NCBI GenBank assembly: GCA_050248375.1
Contig: JBFWSL010000133.1
Coordinates: 1 to 10,391 of the forward strand
Direction: 5' to 3'
Length of the DNA stretch: 10,391 nt
DNA from: JAYZVT01 sp050248375
GTDB taxonomy: Bacteria; Pseudomonadota; Alphaproteobacteria; Rhizobiales; Methyloligellaceae
Positions within the stretch are counted from its first letter, which is position 1. The number at the start of each line of letters is the position of its first letter. A model generated the notes under the pieces. It saw only the letters and a program-made list of their open reading frames with translations, was not told the origin of the DNA and ran no database searches. Positions 6,186 through 10,391 of this stretch are shown here, piece by piece. The translations under genes were made by a program, and so were the position numbers.

Positions 6186-7334
6186 CTACTCCGCCGCCTT
6201 GGGCTGCGGCTCGCCGCGGGCGCCCCTGGGCTTCAGGTATTTCCGCACGACGGGCCAGGCATCTCCCGCCAGCCCGAGAATGCCCCGGGGCATGAACAGG
6301 GTAACGGCGATGAACAGTCCGCCCAGCGTGAACAGCCACAGCTCCGGAAACGCGCCCGTCAGCCAGGATTTCGCGAAGTTCACCAGCACCGCCCCCAGCA
6401 CCGCGCCGACCAGGGTGCCCCGTCCGCCGACAGCCACCCAGATCACCGTCTCGATGGAGTTGGCCGGGGCGAACTCGCTGGGATTGATGATGCCCACCTG
6501 CGGCACGTAGAGGGCGCCCGCCACGCCCGCGATGCAGGCTGACAGGGTGAACACGAACAGCTTGTAGGCCTCGACCCGGTAGCCGATGAAGCGCGTGCGG
6601 CTCTCCGCGTCCCGGATCGCCACCAGCACCTTGCCGAAACGCGAGGTAACCACGCCCCGGCAGATGACGAAGCCGAGGCCGAGCATCAGCGCCGTGACCG
6701 CCAGCAGGGCGGCGCGCGTGGTGTCCGCCTGCAGGTCGAAACCGAGGATGTCCTTGAAGTCGGTCAGGCCGTTGTTGCCGCCAAATCCCATGTTATTGCG
6801 GAAGAAGGCGAGCATCAGCGCGAAGGTCAGCGCCTGGGTGATGATGGAGAGATAAACGCCCGTCACGCGGCTGCGGAAGGCGAACCAGCCGAACACGAAG
6901 GCGAGCAGTCCCGGCACAGCCATGACCATCAGGCAGGCGAACCAGAACTGGTCGAAGCCGTACCAGAACCACGGCAGCTCCTTCCAGTTCAGGAACACCA
7001 TGAAGTCCGGCAGGATCGGATCGGCATAGACGCCGCGGGTGCCGATCTGGCGCATCAGATACATGCCCATGGCGTAGCCGCCAAGCGCGAAGAAGGCGCC
7101 ATGGCCGAGGCTGAGAATGCCGCAATATCCCCAGATCAGGTCAACGCTCAGCGCCAGCAGCGCATAGCAGAGATACTTGCCCATCAGCGCCACCGCGTAG
7201 GTGGGCACATGAAACGGACTGTCTTCCGGCACCGCCAGGTTCAGGAGCGGCACAGTCACAGCGAAAACGCCGAGCAGCACGAGGAAAATGACGGCCGCCC
7301 GGTTGGACAGGCCGGCTTGCGCGGGCCCGCTCAT
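6186..7334 (-). CDS. urtC: Urea ABC transporter permease UrtC
   Basis: UrtC is the LivM-type inner-membrane permease that forms the channel with UrtB. The 382-aa length is normal. About ten hydrophobic segments are spread over residues 13-350. Recognisable family blocks are LSVDLIWGYCGILSLGHGAFFALGGY (62-87, in two parts), GFGGNNGLTDF (183-193), the cytosolic ATPase-contact loop GKVLVAIRDAESRTRFIGY (234-252) and WVAVGGRGTLVGAVLGA (299-315). I chose the ATG at 7334, which gives MSGPAQAGLSNRAAV followed by the first membrane helix, has a GGTGGAGG ribosome site, and overlaps the urtB stop as ATGA. The open frame continues about 55 codons further upstream, but that part is only the shadow of urtB. 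The C-terminal tail after residue 365 is charged and presumably cytosolic. Confidence 0.96.
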   Translation of the reverse strand: MSGPAQAGLSNRAAVIFLVLLGVFAVTVPLLNLAVPEDSPFHVPTYAVALMGKYLCYALLALSVDLIWGYCGILSLGHGAFFALGGYAMGMYLMRQIGTRGVYADPILPDFMVFLNWKELPWFWYGFDQFWFACLMVMAVPGLLAFVFGWFAFRSRVTGVYLSIITQALTFALMLAFFRNNMGFGGNNGLTDFKDILGFDLQADTTRAALLAVTALMLGLGFVICRGVVTSRFGKVLVAIRDAESRTRFIGYRVEAYKLFVFTLSACIAGVAGALYVPQVGIINPSEFAPANSIETVIWVAVGGRGTLVGAVLGAVLVNFAKSWLTGAFPELWLFTLGGLFIAVTLFMPRGILGLAGDAWPVVRKYLKPRGARGEPQPKAAE

Positions 7335-8950
7335 GCCTCCACCGCCCGGCCCTTGAGGGCGAACAGCCCCCGGGGCCTCTTCTGGATGAACAGGATGATG
7401 AATACGAGCACGAAGATCTTGCCCAGCACCGCGCCCGCATAGGGTTCCAGGAACTTGTTGGCCACCCCGAGCGTCATGGCGCCCACCAGCGTGCCCCACA
7501 GATTGCCCACGCCGCCGAACACCACCACCATGAAGCTGTCGATGATGTAGCCCTGTCCGAGATTGGGGCTGACATTGTCGATCTGGCTGAGCGCGACGCC
7601 GGCGATGCCGGCAATGCCGGAGCCGAGCCCGAAGGTAAGCGCGTCGACCCGGCCCGTGCGGATGCCCATGGCGCCGGCCATCTCCCGGTTCTGGGTCACG
7701 GCGCGCATCTGCAGCCCGAAGGGCGTCTTCTTCAGCAGCAGTTGCAGCGCGAAGAAGACGAGCAGCGCGAACACGATGATCCAGATACGGTTATAGGTGA
7801 GCGTCAGCGCACCCACGTCGACCGCACCGGACATCCAGTCCGGATTGCCCACCTCCCGGTTGGTCGGTCCGAAGATGCTGCGTACCGCCTGCTGCAGCAT
7901 CAGGCTGAGCCCCCAAGTGGCCAGCAGCGTCTCCAGCGGCCGGCCATACAGCCAGCGGATGATGCCCCGCTCGATGGCGATGCCGATGGCGCCCGAGATG
8001 ACAAAGGCGAGCGGCAGCGCGATGAACAGCGAATAGTTGAACAGCCCTGGGGCTGACTGGCGGATGACTTCCTGCACCACGAAAGTGGTGTAGGCGCCGA
8101 TCATCACCATCTCGCCGTGGGCCATGTTGATGACCCCCATCACCCCGAAGGTGATGGCCAGCCCGATGGCCGCGAGCAGCAGGACCGAGCCCAGGCTGAG
8201 ACCGTAGATGACGTTCTGCGCCCCCGCCCACACGGCCAGGTTGGCTTCGATGGATTGCACGGCCGCCGCCGCCGCCCTTGAAGTCTCGCTGTCACCCTCG
8301 TTGGCGACCGCCGTCAGCAGCGAAAGCGCGTCGCGGTCGCCGCGCGCCTGTAGCACCGCGACGGCCTCCTTCTTGGCGGCCTCGTCACCACCGCCGGTCA
8401 GGATCGCCGCGGCACGGGCTTCCAGCAGCGCCTTGCGGATCGCGGGCACGATTTCTTTCTCGATAGCGGCATCGAGGGCCGGCAACGCGTCCGCGTCCCG
8501 CGCCTTGAACCCGGCCTCCGCCGCAGCCAGACGCCGGTTCGGATCCGGGCTGAGCAGGGTCAATGAGCCGAGCGACGCGCGAATGGTGCGCCGCAGCTTG
8601 TTGTTGACGCGTATCTTCTCCAGCGCGTCCGCGGCGGATGTCCCTGTTTCCTGGCCCGTTGCCGGATCGATCAGGGTCAGTTCGCGCCCGCTTCCCCTGG
8701 CGATGAAAACACCCTGGTCTGATTTGCGGATGTAAAGATTGCCGGCCTGCAACGCCTCAAGCACCGCCACGGCGCGGTCGTCGCCGCCCGCCGTCAGTTC
8801 CTCCACGACCGTTCCCGTGGTCGAGAAGCCGCCCGCGGCAAGCTTGGCGACGCTCTCGCCGAAGGCATCCGCGCGCGCCTTCCCCGCGCCCGACACCGCG
8901 GCGACCGCAATCGCCAGCAGCGCCAGGAAGAGTATCCGTAGCCGTCTCAT
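7331..8950 (-). CDS. urtB: Urea ABC transporter permease UrtB with large N-terminal periplasmic domain
   Basis: UrtB is the LivH-type permease of the urea transporter. It has two parts. Residues 1-28 look like a signal peptide (hydrophobic 6-21, then AGKARA|DAF). Residues 29-240 form a soluble, alanine-rich, mostly helical region predicted to be periplasmic; repeated DADALPALDAAI and DRDALSLLTAV segments suggest HEAT-like helical repeats. Residues 243-530 are the membrane permease, with MGVINMAHGEMVMIGAY (271-287), TWGLSLMLQQAVRSIFG (345-361), the ATPase-contact region AVTQNREMAGAMGIRTGRVD (417-436) and VVVFGGVGNLWGTLVGA (475-491). The length of 539 is normal for proteobacterial UrtB, which carries this extra domain, whereas simple LivH proteins are about 300 aa. 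The ATG at 8950 has only a weak ribosome site and follows the 97-nt spacer after urtA. A (GCC)5 run at 8262-8276 encodes part of an Ala stretch. Confidence 0.95.
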   Translation of the reverse strand: MRRLRILFLALLAIAVAAVSGAGKARADAFGESVAKLAAGGFSTTGTVVEELTAGGDDRAVAVLEALQAGNLYIRKSDQGVFIARGSGRELTLIDPATGQETGTSAADALEKIRVNNKLRRTIRASLGSLTLLSPDPNRRLAAAEAGFKARDADALPALDAAIEKEIVPAIRKALLEARAAAILTGGGDEAAKKEAVAVLQARGDRDALSLLTAVANEGDSETSRAAAAAVQSIEANLAVWAGAQNVIYGLSLGSVLLLAAIGLAITFGVMGVINMAHGEMVMIGAYTTFVVQEVIRQSAPGLFNYSLFIALPLAFVISGAIGIAIERGIIRWLYGRPLETLLATWGLSLMLQQAVRSIFGPTNREVGNPDWMSGAVDVGALTLTYNRIWIIVFALLVFFALQLLLKKTPFGLQMRAVTQNREMAGAMGIRTGRVDALTFGLGSGIAGIAGVALSQIDNVSPNLGQGYIIDSFMVVVFGGVGNLWGTLVGAMTLGVANKFLEPYAGAVLGKIFVLVFIILFIQKRPRGLFALKGRAVEA

Positions 8951-8987
8951 GGCCTGAACCGGCTGTGCCCCCTGTTGCGGACCCGCT

Positions 8988-9017
8988 GCCGGCGGAAGGC
9001 CAGAGCCTCCCGCCGGC
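8988..9017 (-). promoter_or_regulatory. Stable RNA hairpin in the urtA-urtB spacer
   Basis: In minus-strand RNA, 5' GCCGGCGGGAGGC (9017-9005), loop UCUG (9004-9001) and GCCUUCCGCCGGC (9000-8988) form a 13-bp stem with one G-U pair and no mismatch. It lies 30 nt after the urtA stop and about 37 nt before the urtB start, in the only long spacer of the operon. No U-tract follows (AGCGGGUCC), so it is not a canonical intrinsic terminator. Such hairpins after binding-protein genes commonly protect the upstream mRNA end or reduce read-through, giving more binding protein than permease. That role is inferred here. Confidence 0.7.
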
Positions 9018-9047
9018 GCTTGTCTCGCGGATGCTATACGGTGAGCC

Positions 9048-10343
9048 TTAGCTACTCTTACCGCCGCACTTGCTGGTCTTGGTGTTGTAGTTGCCGCACT
9101 TCAGTTCGACCCAGTCGGCCTTCAGGTCCTTCGAACCTTCCAGGTGATCCGACCAGGCGTCACCCGGCACCAGTCCGTCGGTCTTCCACACCACCTCGAA
9201 CTGGCCATCCTCCTGCACCTCGCCGATCAGCACCGGCTTGGTGATGTGGTGGTTGGCGAGCATCTTCGACGTGCCGCCGGTCAGGTTCGGAACCTCGGTG
9301 CCGGGCAGGGCCGCGATGACCTTGTCCGGATCGGTGGTGCCGGCCTTCTCGACCGCCTTCACCCACATGGCGAAGCCGATCACATGCGCTTCCATCGGAT
9401 CGTTCGTGACCCGCTTCGGATTCTTCGTGAAGGTCTTCCACTTCTCGATGAACGCCTTGTTGTCGGCCGTGTCCACGCTCTGGAAATAGTTCCACGCGGC
9501 CAGGTGACCGACCAGCGGCTTGGTGTCGATGCCCGCCAGTTCTTCCTCGCCGACCGAGAAGGCCACGACCGGGATGTCCTCGGCCTTGATGCCCTGGTTG
9601 CCGAGTTCCTTGTAGAAGGGAACGTTGGCGTCGCCGTTGATGGTGGAGACCACCGCCGTCTTCTTGCCCGCGGAACCGAACTTCTTGATGTCGGAGACGA
9701 TCGTCTGCCAGTCGGCATGGCCGAAAGGCGTGTAGTTGATCATGATGTCTTCCTTGGGCACGCCCTTGGAGAGCAGATAGGCCTCAAGGATCTTGTTGGT
9801 GGTGCGCGGATAGACGTAGTCGGTGCCCGCCAGAACCCAGCGCTGCACCTTCTCTTCCTTCATCAGATAGTCGACGGCGGGAATGGCCTGCTGGTTCGGC
9901 GCCGCGCCCGTGTAGAACACGTTGCGCTGGCTCTCCTCGCCCTCATACTGGACGGGATAGAACAGGATGCTGTTCAGTTCCTCGAACACCGGCAGCACCG
10001 ACTTGCGAGACACCGAGGTCCAGCAGCCGAACACCGCCGCGACCTTTTCCTTGGAGATCAGCTCGCGGGCCTTTTCCGCGAACAGCGGCCAGTTGGACGC
10101 CGGATCGACGACCACCGCCTCGAGCTTCTTGCCGAGCAGGCCACCCTTCTTGTTCTGCTCGTCGATGAGCATCAGCATGACATCCTTCAGGGTCGTCTCG
10201 GAGATCGCCATGGTGCCCGAGAGCGAATGAAGGATGCCCACCTTGATGGTATCGGCGGCCTGCGCGGCCGCACTCCACAGAACCCCCGCGCCTACGGTCG
10301 CCGCGAGGGCAGCGGCGCGCAGGCTCCGATTGCGCAGAAACAT
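9048..10343 (-). CDS. urtA: Urea ABC transporter substrate-binding protein UrtA
   Basis: UrtA is the periplasmic protein that captures urea and hands it to UrtBC. The 431-aa product begins with a Sec signal peptide (positive RNRSLR, hydrophobic 11-25, cleavage after AQA at residue 29). There is no lipobox cysteine, so it should be free in the periplasm. The mature part is a two-lobed LivJ/FmdD-type binding protein: DTIKVGILHSLSGTMAISE (31-49), then the UrtA-typical FGCWTSVSRKSVLPVFEE (105-122), LFYPVQYEGEESQRNVFYTG (127-146), PNQQAIPAVDYL (149-160), SVGEEELAGID (263-273) and VGHLAAWNYFQS (278-289). Cysteines C416 and C426 near the C-terminus could form a disulfide. The ATG at 10343 has a near-perfect ribosome site. 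It is the first gene of the visible unit. Related amide-binding FmdD is the main alternative, but the complete urt gene set and adjacent urease argue for urea. Confidence 0.97.
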   Translation of the reverse strand: MFLRNRSLRAAALAATVGAGVLWSAAAQAADTIKVGILHSLSGTMAISETTLKDVMLMLIDEQNKKGGLLGKKLEAVVVDPASNWPLFAEKARELISKEKVAAVFGCWTSVSRKSVLPVFEELNSILFYPVQYEGEESQRNVFYTGAAPNQQAIPAVDYLMKEEKVQRWVLAGTDYVYPRTTNKILEAYLLSKGVPKEDIMINYTPFGHADWQTIVSDIKKFGSAGKKTAVVSTINGDANVPFYKELGNQGIKAEDIPVVAFSVGEEELAGIDTKPLVGHLAAWNYFQSVDTADNKAFIEKWKTFTKNPKRVTNDPMEAHVIGFAMWVKAVEKAGTTDPDKVIAALPGTEVPNLTGGTSKMLANHHITKPVLIGEVQEDGQFEVVWKTDGLVPGDAWSDHLEGSKDLKADWVELKCGNYNTKTSKCGGKSS

Positions 10344-10347
10344 TTGT

Positions 10348-10355
10348 CCACCTCC
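10348..10355 (-). promoter_or_regulatory. Strong ribosome binding site of urtA
   Basis: The minus strand reads CGGAGGTGGACAA before the ATG at 10343. GGAGGT, the full anti-16S core, lies 6 nt from the start. It is the strongest such site in the operon and fits high production of the binding protein. Only 20 nt of native sequence remain upstream of it (10356-10375) before the adapter, so no promoter can be assigned. Confidence 0.85.
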
Positions 10356-10375
10356 GGATTGGAATTGTTTTGGTG

Positions 10376-10391
10376 AGATCGGAAGAGCACA
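10376..10391. other. Illumina sequencing adapter remnant at contig end (not genomic)
   Basis: The last 16 bases, AGATCGGAAGAGCACA, are identical to the first 16 bases of the standard Illumina TruSeq read-1 adapter. They sit exactly at the end of the sequence, as expected when an untrimmed read is carried into an assembly. They should be removed and not read as promoter or operator DNA. A chance match of this length at the extreme end is very unlikely. Confidence 0.96.

Noticed and set aside
5511..6542. A 343-codon plus-strand open frame opposite urtD and urtC.
   Set aside because: It is rich in His, Gln, Arg and Gly, spans the boundary of two well-supported minus-strand genes, and shows no recognisable domain.
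8262..8276. A (GCC)5 triplet run inside urtB as a possible phase-variation repeat.
   Set aside because: Gain or loss of whole triplets keeps the reading frame, and the run encodes part of an alanine-rich helical region common in high-GC genomes.
8988..9017. The urtA-urtB hairpin as a rho-independent terminator.
   Set aside because: No run of U follows the stem in either direction, and urtB-E must be transcribed with urtA for a working transporter. A stability or attenuation role is more likely.
9144..10376. A 410-codon plus-strand open frame opposite urtA.
   Set aside because: It is a mirror frame of urtA with low-complexity composition, and its end runs into the sequencing adapter.
10356..10391. 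A promoter or regulator site upstream of urtA.
   Set aside because: Only 20 nt of native sequence remain before the adapter, and no -10/-35 or sigma-54 pattern can be supported.
1..10391. A mobile element, defence system, CRISPR array or other novel accessory island.
   Set aside because: Every gene but two belongs to urea transport or urease. Composition looks uniform, and I saw no transposase, integrase, direct-repeat array or attachment site.

Overview
The window is one continuous, one-directional (minus-strand) urea uptake and urea hydrolysis cluster. In transcription order (high to low coordinates) it reads urtA - urtB - urtC - urtD - urtE - ureD - ureA - hupE/ureJ - ureB - lprI-like gene - DUF6980-like gene - ureC - (start of a probable ureE). 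The high GC, the strong bias to G/C third positions, the separate ureA and ureB genes, the hupE/ureJ gene between them and the small extra genes between ureB and ureC all suggest an alphaproteobacterium, perhaps of the Rhizobiales/Rhodospirillales type. The species cannot be named from this sequence. The right end finishes in 16 bases of Illumina adapter, so this is a draft contig end.

Uptake half (about 4729-10343): UrtA is the exported urea-binding protein, UrtB and UrtC the two LivH/LivM-type membrane permeases, and UrtD and UrtE the two ATPases. Together they form a high-affinity urea ABC transporter. The genes are packed tightly (ATGA overlap urtB/urtC, 3 nt urtC/urtD, 5 nt urtD/urtE), except for a 97-nt spacer between urtA and urtB. 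That spacer holds a strong 13-bp hairpin with no U-tract, which looks like an mRNA-stability or attenuation element.

Hydrolysis half (1-4703): UreD is a nickel-insertion accessory protein. UreA, UreB and UreC form the urease enzyme, and UreC has every nickel ligand in place. HupE/UreJ is a predicted nickel permease inserted between ureA and ureB and joined to ureB by a TGATG overlap. Between ureB and ureC lie an exported LprI/DUF1311-like protein with four cysteines, coupled to ureB by an ATGA overlap, and a small cytosolic protein with six cysteines and a CPWCG knuckle, which I assign to the DUF6980 family. The function of these two in a urease operon is not established, and they are the most interesting biological content here. 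The other accessory genes (most of ureE, and ureF and ureG) would lie beyond the left edge.

Functionally, urea is captured in the periplasm, imported with ATP, and split to ammonia and carbamate/CO2 by a nickel enzyme whose metal supply and maturation factors are made from the same transcript. Every gap between genes is under 100 nt. No tRNA, rRNA, mobile element, CRISPR array or canonical terminator was seen.
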